Shown: positions 47,119 through 56,198 of the stretch, one piece after another | Numbering within the stretch: position 1 is the first letter of the stretch | How the letters are laid out: every line of letters begins with the position of its first letter | From: Sinorhizobium arboris LMG 14919 | GTDB lineage: Bacteria > Pseudomonadota > Alphaproteobacteria > Rhizobiales > Rhizobiaceae | Length of the DNA: 64,000 bases | NCBI RefSeq assembly: GCF_000427465.1 | Contig: NZ_ATYB01000014.1 | Location: forward strand, 372,001 to 436,000 | Direction of reading: 5' to 3' | Translations under genes and position numbers: made by a program | The notes under the pieces: generated by a model | Seen by the model: only the letters and a program-made list of their open reading frames with translations | Told to the model about the DNA's origin: nothing | The model's database searches: none

Positions 47119-47229
47119 ATGATCGGCAAGGCAAAGGCGGACCGGTCTTTGCCAGAACTCGAAGTGCTGCAGCGACTTTGCGCGCCCAAGACGCTCGGTT
47201 GCTGTAGCGACAAGGACAAGAGGCCATGA
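47119..47229 (+). CDS. Candidate small protein, 36 residues
   Basis: ATG 47119 is preceded by GGAGG (ATGGAGGCACC), a strong ribosome site. The product MIGKAKADRSLPELEVLQRL and a Cys-rich end (CAPKTLGCCSDKDKRP) has no recognised family. Its stop overlaps the start of the next small ORF as ATGA (47226-47229), the layout of translationally coupled genes. It sits in the 747-base gap before the chemoreceptor gene. Confidence 0.4.
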   Translation: MIGKAKADRSLPELEVLQRLCAPKTLGCCSDKDKRP

Positions 47230-47366
47230 ACCAGCAACGCCGCCGTCCCCGTGCCATAGCCATCGCCCGCGCAGAAAAGAGCCGCGGGCAGAACGAGTGG
47301 ATGGCTTATCTCGCCACGCTCGGCCTGTTTGCCCTTACGGCCTTTGCTCTCTTTTCCTCGCTCTGA
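47226..47366 (+). CDS. Candidate small membrane protein, 46 residues
   Basis: The ORF has a basic N-terminus (MNQQRRRPRAIAIARAEKSR) and one hydrophobic helix (about residues 26-46, MAYLATLGLFALTAFALFSS), a single-pass membrane peptide with positive-inside charge. It overlaps the preceding 36-residue ORF by ATGA. No family recognised. The hydrophobic segment argues against a chance ORF but does not prove expression. Confidence 0.45.
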   Translation: MNQQRRRPRAIAIARAEKSRGQNEWMAYLATLGLFALTAFALFSSL

Positions 47367-47692
47367 CGCGTCGCTTCCGAAGGACCACGGCGGTGGACCG
47401 GGAGACCGGTGTTTCGCTCCCGAAGGGCAAATCCGCTTATGGAATTCTTAATCGTTTGAAATGATGATGGCGGGCAATTGAGCCCCGCCAGGTCCTCGCC
47501 GCCATTCGGCTGCGCGGCCCCGCAATGACTGCTGGCGGACTGGCGGCGCGCGCCGCATGACTTCCGAAAGACATCAGCCTGTTTGCGCATCGGGTGGCGG
47601 CCGGGCGCCTTCGGTCGTTCACCTGACGCGATCCGGGGTGCTCCGAGCCATTGGGGGAGGCGAAACGCGCGCTGTTCGCCAAGGTGTTTTCC
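47367..47692 (+). other. Upstream region of the chemoreceptor gene
   Basis: This 326-base stretch holds no supported gene. A TTG-initiated extension of the chemoreceptor frame begins at 47651, but ATG 47693 starts just before the natural membrane anchor. No clear promoter was recognised. Confidence 0.35.
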
Positions 47693-50218
47693 ATGTTCAT
47701 CGACAGGATACTTGCCCGCTTCAAGATTCAGACGAAGGTTCTGTTCTTCATCCTGCCCTTCGTCGTCAGCATCTCGGCCGTCGGCGTAACCGGTCTTTAC
47801 GCCTCGGGTCTGTTACAGGGCCGCATGGAAATCTCGAACAGCGTCCTCCAGACGTTGAGCGGCTTCAAGAACGTCTATGCCCAGATGAACAACTTCCTCC
47901 AGCGAACGACCGACGAAAGTCGCCGGATGCTCAAGGATGCGATCGTTGCCCAGAAGGAGGTGCTGGCCGAAACTGCGGTGCAGGTTGCGGGCGGAAACGG
48001 CGAAGACGAACTGGCCGCCGCCATTGCCGCGACCAGCGACATCGAGACGCGCATCGGCGGGCTCTGGACGCTGCATGAAGGCGAGCAGAAGCTCCGGGCG
48101 GGGACCAGGGCCAATCTGGAGAGGCTTGCGGCCGAACAGTCGAAGATCAGCGAGGAGGCGAACCGGCTGCAATACGCCGTGCGCAAGGACGAGAATGCGG
48201 CGAAGACGATGCTTCGTAACGCCGAAAAGCTCATGCGCGCCAGCCGCTTCTATGCGGAATTCGCGACGGAGGTCAGCGAGGCGATAACCGTCGAGGAGAA
48301 GCTGAAGGTCGCAGAGGATCGTTACCCGACCATAGGCCGCACGCAACGGGATATTTTCGTGCTCTTGCCGAAGGGCGAGAAATCTCTTGCCGAAACCGTC
48401 AACTCCGCTTCCGGGGCGATCGGCGCCCTTATCAAGACGCCGCCCGGCCCCGAAACGCTCGCGGGCCTTTCCAGATATGTCGACCGTTTTCGCACCGCCA
48501 GCTTCCGGTTGGAGGCAGCTTCGGTCGGCAAGATGCGCGAGGCGACGCAGATATTCAGCGAGCTTGACGGCAAGATCGCGGGCACCGAGTCGGTGCTGAC
48601 CGCGACCCGCAGGCTCTCCGCATCCCTGACCGACATCCAGATTGCCGCCGCGGCATTCCTCGGAACGACGAGCGAGGAAAATCGCCAGAAGCTCCTCGAC
48701 AAATTCCTTGCAGTCCAGTCCAATCTGACAACCCTGCGCGGCGTCGCAAAAGGCATGAGCTTCTTCGACCGGACCGCGGGCGCACTTCTGCCGGTTATCG
48801 ACGTGATGAAGAAGGATGGCCTTGCGCTTGTCGAGATCACGGACAAGCGCACTGCCGAATTCGAGGCAGCGGGCGCCGCAATCAACGAGATATGGAGCGA
48901 TCTCACCGGTTTTGCCGAGCAGCAGAAGGTCGCCGCCGGCACTGAACGTGCGGAAGCCAATCAGATCTCCCTTGCGGCGACGGTCGCCGGCGTCGCGATC
49001 GCGCTTCTGGCCGGAATCGCGCTCACGCTCACGCTGAAAAAACCGATCGGCCAGATCACGGCCGCAATGCGGCGGCTGGCGGACGGCGCGCTGGACACAT
49101 CGATCGACGGAGGCATGCGCGGCGACGAGATCGGCGACATGGCGCGCGCCCTCGGCGTCTTCAAGGAAAATGCGCTCTCCAAGGTACGCATCGAAGCGGA
49201 AAGCGCTGAGGAGCGCGCCCGCGCGGAAGCCGAGCGCAGCCGCAACGATGCGGAGAAGCGTGAGCTCGACAGACAGATCGATCTTGCGGTCAGCGAGCTC
49301 GCAGCCGGCCTCGGACGCCTGGCGCAGGGCGACCTGTCGCGGCAAATCGAAGTGCCGTTCGCCGGTCGCCTCGAGCAGTTGCGGCTGGATTTCAACGGTT
49401 CGCTCTTCCGTCTCCAGGACACGCTGTCACAGATTCGCGCCAACGCCCAGGCGATCCAGCAAAGCGGCGCCGACATGCATCGGTCCGCCGACGCGCTGTC
49501 CAAGCGGACCGAGGCCCAGGCCGCCTCCCTCGAGGAGACCGCAGCCGCCGTCGACCAGATCACCGTCACGGTGCGCTCTTCGGCGGAGCGCGCGCATGAG
49601 GCGAACCAGGCCGTGTCCGAGACCAAGAGGAGCGCCGACAGCTCGGCAGTCGTCGTCACCAACGCGGTGGCCGCTATGGCGCGCATCGAGGATGCTTCGC
49701 GCCAGATCGAGCAGATCATCGAGGTGATCGACGACATTGCCTTCCAGACCAACCTTCTGGCGCTCAATGCGGGGATCGAAGCGGCGCGCGCCGGCGAGGC
49801 GGGCAAGGGCTTTGCCGTCGTGGCGCAGGAAGTGCGCGAACTGGCGCAACGCTCGGCCGGGGCGGCGCGCGAGATCAAGGGGCTGATCGACAAATCGACC
49901 GAAGAAGTGAGTTCCGGCTCACGCCTCGTCAAGGAAACGGGCGCAGTGCTCGCCTCGATCAGCGCTGAGATCGTTACGATCAGCCAGCATGTCGAAACGA
50001 TCGCCACGGCCAGCCGCGATCAGGCAGCGGCCCTGAACGAGGTCAACGGTTCCGTCAACCAGATGGACCAGATGACGCAGCAGAACGCTTCGATGGTCGA
50101 AGAAGTGACCGGTACCAGCCGGGCCCTCGCCCGTCAGGCCGATACGCTGATGATGCTGGTCGAGCAGTTCCGGCTCGAACCGGCGGTCCCAGCCGAGCAG
50201 ACCTATCGGGCGGCATAG
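47693..50218 (+). CDS. mcpZ: Methyl-accepting chemotaxis protein with long periplasmic domain (probably McpZ)
   Basis: This is an 841-residue chemoreceptor. Membrane helix 1 is at about residues 11-40 ([20 protein letters not shown]), followed by a periplasmic domain of about 385 residues that is almost all helical, then helix 2 at about 425-447 ([20 protein letters not shown]), a HAMP domain and a signalling domain with the highly conserved tip [20 protein letters not shown] (around 675-700). There is no C-terminal pentapeptide for methyltransferase tethering. The very long periplasmic domain and the setting suggest Sinorhizobium McpZ; the symbol is tentative. Confidence 0.85.
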   Translation: MFIDRILARFKIQTKVLFFILPFVVSISAVGVTGLYASGLLQGRMEISNSVLQTLSGFKNVYAQMNNFLQRTTDESRRMLKDAIVAQKEVLAETAVQVAGGNGEDELAAAIAATSDIETRIGGLWTLHEGEQKLRAGTRANLERLAAEQSKISEEANRLQYAVRKDENAAKTMLRNAEKLMRASRFYAEFATEVSEAITVEEKLKVAEDRYPTIGRTQRDIFVLLPKGEKSLAETVNSASGAIGALIKTPPGPETLAGLSRYVDRFRTASFRLEAASVGKMREATQIFSELDGKIAGTESVLTATRRLSASLTDIQIAAAAFLGTTSEENRQKLLDKFLAVQSNLTTLRGVAKGMSFFDRTAGALLPVIDVMKKDGLALVEITDKRTAEFEAAGAAINEIWSDLTGFAEQQKVAAGTERAEANQISLAATVAGVAIALLAGIALTLTLKKPIGQITAAMRRLADGALDTSIDGGMRGDEIGDMARALGVFKENALSKVRIEAESAEERARAEAERSRNDAEKRELDRQIDLAVSELAAGLGRLAQGDLSRQIEVPFAGRLEQLRLDFNGSLFRLQDTLSQIRANAQAIQQSGADMHRSADALSKRTEAQAASLEETAAAVDQITVTVRSSAERAHEANQAVSETKRSADSSAVVVTNAVAAMARIEDASRQIEQIIEVIDDIAFQTNLLALNAGIEAARAGEAGKGFAVVAQEVRELAQRSAGAAREIKGLIDKSTEEVSSGSRLVKETGAVLASISAEIVTISQHVETIATASRDQAAALNEVNGSVNQMDQMTQQNASMVEEVTGTSRALARQADTLMMLVEQFRLEPAVPAEQTYRAA

Positions 50219-50243
50219 CCGGATCTCGAACGCTGCGGACGGG

Positions 50244-50264
50244 CCGCGCATCCTGGATGCGCGG
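50244..50264. terminator. Hairpin between chemoreceptor and convergent small ORF
   Basis: CCGCGCATC (50244-50252) pairs perfectly with GATGCGCGG (50256-50264), with a 3-base loop. It lies between the convergent ends of the two genes and can end both transcripts. Confidence 0.6.
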
Positions 50265-50269
50265 CGCCT

Positions 50270-50470
50270 TCAATTGCCGCCGCCAGCGCAGGAAGCGGTG
50301 CCGGCGCAGACAGCACTTTTCTCCGCCGGTTGCCGATTGCGGAACATTGCCGCAAGCAGGCGTTTCGCCAAGCGCCGCCGGCGGCTCGGCGGCCGGGGCT
50401 CGAACCTCTCGTCCCAGTGACGGTTCCTCGAAGCCATATCGAATAGCAGTGCCATTGCCATCATATCCAT
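50270..50470 (-). CDS. Small arginine-rich protein, 66 residues
   Basis: The ORF begins MDMMAMALLFDMASRNRHWD, then a basic stretch (PPSRRRRLAKRLLAAMFRNR) and a Cys-containing tail. The start is preceded by GAAGGAGCATCACC, a strong and well-spaced ribosome site, which is why a gene is favoured. It is divergent from the LysR regulator at 50560, a common arrangement for a regulator and its target. No family recognised. Confidence 0.55.
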   Translation of the reverse strand: MDMMAMALLFDMASRNRHWDERFEPRPPSRRRRLAKRLLAAMFRNRQPAEKSAVCAGTASCAGGGN

Positions 50471-50546
50471 GGTGATGCTCCTTCATTCTTGGGCATCCCC
50501 TTTTTTATGCATCCGGAATTGTTTTACATACAGCCGATTTCCCCGT

Positions 50547-50561
50547 ATGATTTTCAATCAT
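50547..50561. promoter_or_regulatory. Palindrome over the LysR start codon
   Basis: ATGATT (50547-50552) and AATCAT (50556-50561) form a 15-bp inverted repeat of T-N11-A type that includes the first bases of the LysR gene. A second inverted pair CATAC/GTATG (about 50527-50549) overlaps it. Autoregulation is a reasonable inference. Confidence 0.4.
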
Positions 50562-51432
50562 GAAAAACACCGACTGGGACATCTACCGCTGTTTCATGAC
50601 CGTGGCGCGCTCCGGCGGCCTGACCGGTGCCGCGCAGGCGACGGGGCTCAGTCCCGCCACGGTGGGCCGCCGGATGCTGGAGCTCGAGGAGCGCACCGGC
50701 CGTTCGCTCTTCATCCGCAGCCAGACGGGCTATACGCTGACGGGCGACGGCCGCTTCCTGTTCGAACAGTTGCAGGAAATGGAAGCGGCGGCCCGCAAGG
50801 TCGAAAGCTGGCGGAAGGAGGGCGAGGGCGCGACCGTCGTCCGCATCGCGGCCGGCACATGGGTCTCCTGGCTGATCGCCGAGAATTTCCCTGCGATCTG
50901 CACGGAACGGGACGCCTTCGGCCTTTCGCTGACGATCGGCGAGACACGGGCGAATCTCGCCTATCGGGAAAGCGATATCGGCATCCGTGCCTTCGAACCG
51001 GAGGAAACCTATCTTGCCGCGCGGCCGGTGGGCGAAGTCGCCTATGCCGCCTACCGGCAGAGGAATGCGTCCGAATCGCAGCGTTGGGTGGCTGTTGCTG
51101 AAGAGGATGCGATCTCGGCCTATCTGCGATGGCCGCACGAGCATGCTTCGGGGCGGATCGTTGCAACGGTCACGCGTCCCCGCTCGCTGCTCGATCTCGC
51201 GCGGGCCGGCGCGGGACGAGCGGTACTGCCCTGTTTCGTCGGCGACCTCGATCCCTTGCTCGAGCGCGCTGGCGAAGAGATCGAGCCGCTCAGGCACCGG
51301 CAGTGGATCGTCATGAACAACGAGGACCGGCACAGACGCGACATCCGCACCGTCGTAGACCGGATGACACGTTTCCTGCGCAGCCATACGGACCTCTTTG
51401 CCGGCAAGCGTCCGCCGCGGAACTCGGCATGA
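50560..51432 (+). CDS. LysR-family transcriptional regulator
   Basis: This 290-residue LysR-type regulator has its DNA-binding helix-turn-helix at residues about 15-60 (FMTVARSGGLTGAAQATGLS, PATVGRRMLELEERTGRSLF), then an effector domain. No Shine-Dalgarno sequence is visible before ATG 50560, so translation may be leaderless. It probably controls the divergent small gene. The effector is unknown. Confidence 0.88.
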   Translation: MKNTDWDIYRCFMTVARSGGLTGAAQATGLSPATVGRRMLELEERTGRSLFIRSQTGYTLTGDGRFLFEQLQEMEAAARKVESWRKEGEGATVVRIAAGTWVSWLIAENFPAICTERDAFGLSLTIGETRANLAYRESDIGIRAFEPEETYLAARPVGEVAYAAYRQRNASESQRWVAVAEEDAISAYLRWPHEHASGRIVATVTRPRSLLDLARAGAGRAVLPCFVGDLDPLLERAGEEIEPLRHRQWIVMNNEDRHRRDIRTVVDRMTRFLRSHTDLFAGKRPPRNSA

Positions 51433-51711
51433 ACCTTCAGCCTTGACCAGCGGGCGCTGGGCCGGTCGATCCTCGTCTTGCCGGGCTGAATTCGTCTTCC
51501 TGTAGTGCAACCCTTATTTGCATATAATCAACTGTTCGCGCTCTCATTCTTAGGATTCGCTCGGTCTCCACGCGATGAGGTGGCGTGAAACGAACTGCGC
51601 TGCGCGAAAAAGTATTTTGCGCGTTCGCACCGCTGACGTCCCTTTTCGGGCTGGCACCGACGGATCGCACGATTGTTCCCAGGCAATTCCTGCACCCGTA
51701 TCGAGGCCCTC

Positions 51712-52524
51712 ATGACCGCATCCTTCTACGCTTCGCTGAGCCTGCTCTTTCTGGTGTTCGCAACGACGGCCCAGGCGGGCGTCGCCGAGGGGATCAAAAC
51801 GCTCGAAGGCGGCGACATCGCCGGAGCGGTCAAGGAATTCCAGGAGGCTTACGAGGCCGGTGACGCCGATGGAGCCTTCTATATCGGGCGGCTCTTCGAA
51901 ATGGGGCTCGGGACGGACAAGGACATGAGGCGCGCCGCGGAGCTTTACGCCGCTGCGGCAAGCAAAAAGAGCGCCAAGGCCGAGAACCGCCTCGGCCTGA
52001 TGTATCTGAAGGGTGAGCTTGTCATTCAGGATTACGCCCGCGCCACCGAACTGATCTGTGCCGCGGCCGCGGCGGGCGATCCGAACGGTCAGTTCAATTG
52101 CGGCCTGATCTACTCGGAAGGCAGAGCTGTCGGTCAGGATTGGGCGAAGGCCATCGATTACTGGCAAAAGGCTGCCGCGCAGCACAGTGTCGCCGCTCTC
52201 AACTATCTCGGACTCGCTCACCGGGAGGGAAACGGCGTCGATGCCGATCGCAACAAGGCGCTGTCGTATTTCCGCCGAACCGCCGCCGCCGGCAATCCGA
52301 TGGGGCTCTACGAACTCGCAAAGGCCTATTCCGAAGGTTCGGGCGTCGACGCTGATCCGATAATGGCGCACGCCTACGCGAATCTCGCGGCCGCCCGCGG
52401 CAACGCAGAGGCCGCATCCCTGCGCGACGAGCTTGGCGCGCGGTTGCGACCGGAGGAACTCAGGAAGGCGCACGCCACCGCGCGGGATTGGAAAGCGCTT
52501 CCGATCGACCGAACCGGCGAGTAG
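51712..52524 (+). CDS. Secreted Sel1-repeat protein
   Basis: The 270-residue protein from ATG 51712 has a signal peptide ending TTAQAG. At least five Sel1/TPR-like repeats follow, with forms such as AFYIGRLFEMGLGTDKDMRR, AENRLGLMYLKGELVIQDYA, QFNCGLIYSEGRAVGQDWAK, ALNYLGLAHREGNGVDADRN and GLYELAKAYSEGSGVDADPI. Sel1 proteins act as periplasmic scaffolds. It lies 6 bases before the IalB-like gene, so it is probably first in the two-partner secretion operon. Confidence 0.88.
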   Translation: MTASFYASLSLLFLVFATTAQAGVAEGIKTLEGGDIAGAVKEFQEAYEAGDADGAFYIGRLFEMGLGTDKDMRRAAELYAAAASKKSAKAENRLGLMYLKGELVIQDYARATELICAAAAAGDPNGQFNCGLIYSEGRAVGQDWAKAIDYWQKAAAQHSVAALNYLGLAHREGNGVDADRNKALSYFRRTAAAGNPMGLYELAKAYSEGSGVDADPIMAHAYANLAAARGNAEAASLRDELGARLRPEELRKAHATARDWKALPIDRTGE

Positions 52525-52530
52525 CCCAGC

Positions 52531-53025
52531 ATGTCGGTTACAACGTTCCTGATCGCTCTGGCGCTTCTTGCCGCAACGCTTCCCTGGTCGCCGGCTGCGG
52601 CAGCATCGGGCTCGCCCGCCTGGAAGGTCGAGTGCCGCGGGGATGCCCCGGCCTTTTGCCAGATGTTCGCCGCACCTGAGACCCGCAATGGAGCCCCGCC
52701 GGCCTTCCTGCTGACGGTCACGCCAGCTTCGGACGGGTCGGGGGAGTTCGCGGTCATTACCGCGCCGCAGCGGGTGTATCTCGTGCCGGGCATCGAGATC
52801 CGAGTCGACAAGCGCCGGCCGTTCAAGGCGCTGTTCGAACTCTGCGATGGTGCCGGCTGCCATGCCGGCTTCAAGCTCTCCGGTCCCGTCCTCGACGCCT
52901 TTCGACGCGGCGCGGCGGCGAAGGTCCGCATATGGACTGCGAAAGACAAGGCGGTCGAGTTCGCCGTCTCCCTCAAGGGCTTTTCGAAAGCGCTCGATGG
53001 GCTGAAGCGTGGAGGCAAGCCATGA
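52531..53025 (+). CDS. IalB-family periplasmic protein
   Basis: This 164-residue protein with a signal peptide (about residues 1-25) has the invasion-associated locus B pattern: WKVECRGDAPAFCQMFAAPE, VYLVPGIEIRVDKRRPFKAL, FELCDGAGCHAGFKLSGPVL, and a C-terminal VSLKGFSKALDGL. Four conserved Cys probably form two disulfides. The stop overlaps the transporter start by ATGA (53022-53025). Confidence 0.82.
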   Translation: MSVTTFLIALALLAATLPWSPAAAASGSPAWKVECRGDAPAFCQMFAAPETRNGAPPAFLLTVTPASDGSGEFAVITAPQRVYLVPGIEIRVDKRRPFKALFELCDGAGCHAGFKLSGPVLDAFRRGAAAKVRIWTAKDKAVEFAVSLKGFSKALDGLKRGGKP

Positions 53026-54725
53026 CCGCAAGGCAGCGCCTCTCATCGTTTCGACCCTTGCGCTATCGCCTCCTGGCAAGCCTGCTGTGGCTCCTTTTCA
53101 GCGCGCCAGCCTTTGCCCAGGCGATCGATGCGCTGCGCGACACCCTGCAGAACGAGGCAAACACCAATGCCGAAGCCGAGCGGGCTCGGCGCGATGCGGC
53201 GCGCGCCCGCGCAGAGCGCGCTTCCGACCTCCCCTCGGCAGAGAGCGGTTCGGCACCTGCGGAGGGCGGGCCCTGTTTCACTATCCGCGAGATCCGGATT
53301 ACCGGCCACGAGCCATTCGGCAAGCCCCCGTCGGGCCACGAACAACTCATCGGCACGTGCGCCACCGCGGCCGACATCGCCCGTGCGCTCGGCCGCATCA
53401 ACGCCTTCTACCAGGAGGAAGGCTTCATAACCACGCGCGCCTATCTGCCCGAACAGGACGTCTCCGACGGGTCCTTGGAGATATCCGTCATTCCCGGACG
53501 AATCGAGGGCTATGCCTATGGCGACGGCCGGCAGGCGGACCGGCGGCTCGCCGCCGCATTCCCGGCCGCCCGCGGCGATCTCCTCAATCTTCGCGAAATC
53601 GAGCAGGGCCTCGACAACTTCAATGCGCCACGTTCGGCCTCGGCGAAGTTCCAGCTGGTCCCGGGCCAGACCGTCGGCGGTTCCTTCGTTCAGGTGCTGT
53701 CGGAGGATGAACGGCGGTTCCAGGCCAATCTTTCGACCGAAAATACCGGCTTCAAGTCGACCGGTGTCTACAAGGGCAATGCCACGGTCGGCATCGACAA
53801 CCTGATCGGCATCAACGACCAGCTGAGCTTCAGCCTGAGTTCCACGCCGTTCGACCCGCGTGGCCGCCGCTATTCCGACGCCCTGTCGGTGAGCGCCCTC
53901 GTCCCTTACGGCAATTGGTCCCTGGGGCTCGACGCGGGCACCAGCCGCTACGCCTTCACGCTCGACGGCATCAACCAGGCCTATCCGGTCTCCGGCCGTT
54001 CGCAGCACGTGTCGCTCACCCTCGAGCGCCTGATCTCGCGCGACAGCATCAGCAAGCTCCATGCCTATGGCGGACTCAAGTTCAGCCGTTCCTTAAGCTT
54101 CATCGACAGCTACGAGATCCAGAGCCAGCGTCAGCGCCTCGCCATCGGCAGCCTCGGCCTGCGCGGCGAAACATTCGCCGGCGCCGGCAAGTTCGGGTTC
54201 GACGCGACCGCGCGTTTCGGGATCGAAGCGCTCGGCAGCGAGGTACCCGCCAAGAGCGCCGTCGATCCCGACTTCAAGAATTGGACCCTGCGGCTGACCA
54301 GCGAACAGCCGCTCGGCTCCAGTCCGCTGACCTACAAGGGTGTGATCGCGGCGCAGCTCGCCAGCGACATTCTCCCGGCATCCGAGCAATTCTCGATCGG
54401 CGGCTGGTCGAGCGTCCGCGGGTTCCACGACGACAACATGTATGGCGCAAGCGGCATCTACTTCCGCAACACGCTTGAGTGGCTGGCCTTCAGCCGCCCG
54501 GGTCTGGAAGCGCGGCTTGGCGCCGGACTGGACGTCGGCTGGCTGAAGCCCTCGCCGCTGCGGCAATGGGACCAGCGTCATCTGATCGGCGTCAGCCTGT
54601 CGGCCGACGTCATCATCCGTCAACGCATGTTCATGGCCTTCGTCCTGGCGCACGCGCTTGACCGGCCGTCGGATTTCGATGCGGCGCGGACCATCGGCTT
54701 CGCAAGCCTTGACGTGCGGTTTTGA
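53022..54725 (+). CDS. TpsB / FhaC-type two-partner secretion transporter
   Basis: This 567-residue outer-membrane beta-barrel starts at ATG 53022 (signal ending SAPAFA). POTRA domains follow (CFTIREIRITGHEPFG; GRINAFYQEEGFITTRAYLP; GSLEISVIPGRIEGYAYGDG), then the 16-strand barrel with the VRGF lid motif SVRGFHDDNMYGASGIYFRN. The C-terminus ends in Phe (ASLDVRF), a barrel-assembly signal. It exports the TpsA protein encoded next. It overlaps the IalB-like gene by four bases. Confidence 0.93.
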   Translation: MTARQRLSSFRPLRYRLLASLLWLLFSAPAFAQAIDALRDTLQNEANTNAEAERARRDAARARAERASDLPSAESGSAPAEGGPCFTIREIRITGHEPFGKPPSGHEQLIGTCATAADIARALGRINAFYQEEGFITTRAYLPEQDVSDGSLEISVIPGRIEGYAYGDGRQADRRLAAAFPAARGDLLNLREIEQGLDNFNAPRSASAKFQLVPGQTVGGSFVQVLSEDERRFQANLSTENTGFKSTGVYKGNATVGIDNLIGINDQLSFSLSSTPFDPRGRRYSDALSVSALVPYGNWSLGLDAGTSRYAFTLDGINQAYPVSGRSQHVSLTLERLISRDSISKLHAYGGLKFSRSLSFIDSYEIQSQRQRLAIGSLGLRGETFAGAGKFGFDATARFGIEALGSEVPAKSAVDPDFKNWTLRLTSEQPLGSSPLTYKGVIAAQLASDILPASEQFSIGGWSSVRGFHDDNMYGASGIYFRNTLEWLAFSRPGLEARLGAGLDVGWLKPSPLRQWDQRHLIGVSLSADVIIRQRMFMAFVLAHALDRPSDFDAARTIGFASLDVRF

Positions 54726-54732
54726 GGAATAT

Positions 54733-54758
54733 GGCCGGCCCGTGCGAGCGGGCCGGCC
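54733..54758 (+). other. Strong hairpin between tpsB and tpsA
   Basis: GGCCGGCCCG (54733-54742) pairs with CGGGCCGGCC (54749-54758), a 10-bp GC stem without T-run; a second 9-bp stem is at 54788-54808. They probably tune transporter versus exoprotein expression rather than stop transcription completely. Confidence 0.5.
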
Positions 54759-54826
54759 AATCGGCATTTGAGGCATCGCCGACGGCTACGGTCTGCAAGG
54801 CAGGCCGTGAACCATGAGGTTCGGGA

Positions 54827-56017
54827 ATGAAGAACGCGTTCAACCGTTCGATCAGCGGGCTGCTTGCAGCCGTATTGGCATTCCAGCCCGTGCTCGCACA
54901 TGCCGGAGAAATCGTTCACGTCAAACCCGATACCGCCCGCCCGCGTGTCGACCGCGCCTATAACGGAACGACGATCCTCAATATAGACACGCCGAATGCC
55001 GCCGGCGTCTCGCAGGATCAATACGAGAAGTTCTCCGCCGGGGACCTGATCCTCAACAACTCGCCGACGAACGTCACGACCCAGCTCGGCGGATGGATCG
55101 AGGGCAATCCGAACCTGACGCCCTCGAATCCGGCAAAACTCTGGATCGGCGAGGTCGTCGGCGGCAATGCGGCCGAACTCAACGGCATGCTCGAGGTCGG
55201 CGGAGCTGCGGTGGATGTCGTGCTCGCCAACGAGTACGGCATCACCTGCAACGGCTGCGGCTTCATCAACACGGGTCGCGCGACCCTTACGACCGGAGTT
55301 CCGGCGCTGAACGCGGCAGGCGGCCTCGGCGGATTCGACGTGCGCCGGGGCACGGTGACGATCACCGGGGCGGGCCTCAACCCGGAAAGCCGGGTCGGCG
55401 CTTCGGACACCGGACGTGTCGACGTCATCGCGCGGGCGGCCGCGATCTACGGCCGTATGCGTGCCAAAGGCCTGAACGTCGTTACCGGCGCCAATGCCGT
55501 CAAATACGATTGGTCCTACGATCCGGCAACCGGAAAGGTAACCGGCATCACGCCCCAGGACGGAGCCGGGGCCGCGCCGGCGCTCGCCGTCGACGTCTCG
55601 GCGCTCGGCGGCATGTATGCCGACGCCATCCAGATGATCGCCACGGAGCGCGGCGTCGGCGTGCGCATCGATGGAGAAATGGCCTCCGGATCCAACCTGT
55701 CACTCTCGAATGCCGGGCGCCTGAGCCTCGGATCATCCTCCGGCGCCGGGCTCAAGGCCAGTCAGAAGGTCAGGGTGCGCAGCGACGGTCCGCTCCTTCT
55801 CGAAGGATCGGTAACTTCCGAACAGGGCGACCTCGTCGAAATCCGCAGCGGGGATGCGCTGACCCCTCACCGGCCAGGTCTCCGGCGGCGACATCCTGCT
55901 GGAAAGCGCCGGCGCCGCCAATGTCGCAGCCGCCGTCGCGGCGCGCGGCAAGCTCACATTGCGCTCGACGGGCAGTTCCCTCGCCGTCGGGGCCGATGCG
56001 GCGCTCTCGTCGAGTAG
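54827..56017 (+). CDS. TpsA N-terminal fragment (secretion domain)
   Basis: This ORF of 396 codons holds the 5' part of the exoprotein. Signal peptide ends VLAHAGEI. The TPS domain has NGTTILNIDTPNAAGVSQDQ, LNNSPTNVTTQLGGWIEGNP and ANEYGITCNGCGFINTGRAT, needed for recognition by TpsB. True sequence ends near residue 346 at the CCCC frameshift; the last about 50 residues are out of frame and Arg-rich. Confidence 0.7.
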   Translation: MKNAFNRSISGLLAAVLAFQPVLAHAGEIVHVKPDTARPRVDRAYNGTTILNIDTPNAAGVSQDQYEKFSAGDLILNNSPTNVTTQLGGWIEGNPNLTPSNPAKLWIGEVVGGNAAELNGMLEVGGAAVDVVLANEYGITCNGCGFINTGRATLTTGVPALNAAGGLGGFDVRRGTVTITGAGLNPESRVGASDTGRVDVIARAAAIYGRMRAKGLNVVTGANAVKYDWSYDPATGKVTGITPQDGAGAAPALAVDVSALGGMYADAIQMIATERGVGVRIDGEMASGSNLSLSNAGRLSLGSSSGAGLKASQKVRVRSDGPLLLEGSVTSEQGDLVEIRSGDALTPHRPGLRRRHPAGKRRRRQCRSRRRGARQAHIALDGQFPRRRGRCGALVE

Positions 56018-56198
56018 CGCCGTGCTCACGGCCGGCCGGAATCTTACAGTCCAGGGCAGTCTGAACGCCGGCAGGGCCGCAGAAATCGTTGCCGGCGAGA
56101 CGCTCGAAGCGGGCGCGGGAGCGAAGGTGTCGGCCGCCAGCCTGCGCCTCGGCGGCACGGCGGTCGCGACCGCGGGCTTGCTCAAGGCCGCCGGCGAT

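Noticed and set aside
51523..51528. TATAAT as a -10 element for the Sel1-TPS operon
   Set aside because: No matching -35 sequence at 16-18 bases; a chance match cannot be excluded.
52932..53021. Upstream extension of the tpsB frame
   Set aside because: The extension overlaps the IalB-like gene; ATG 53022 with ATGA overlap gives a normal signal peptide.
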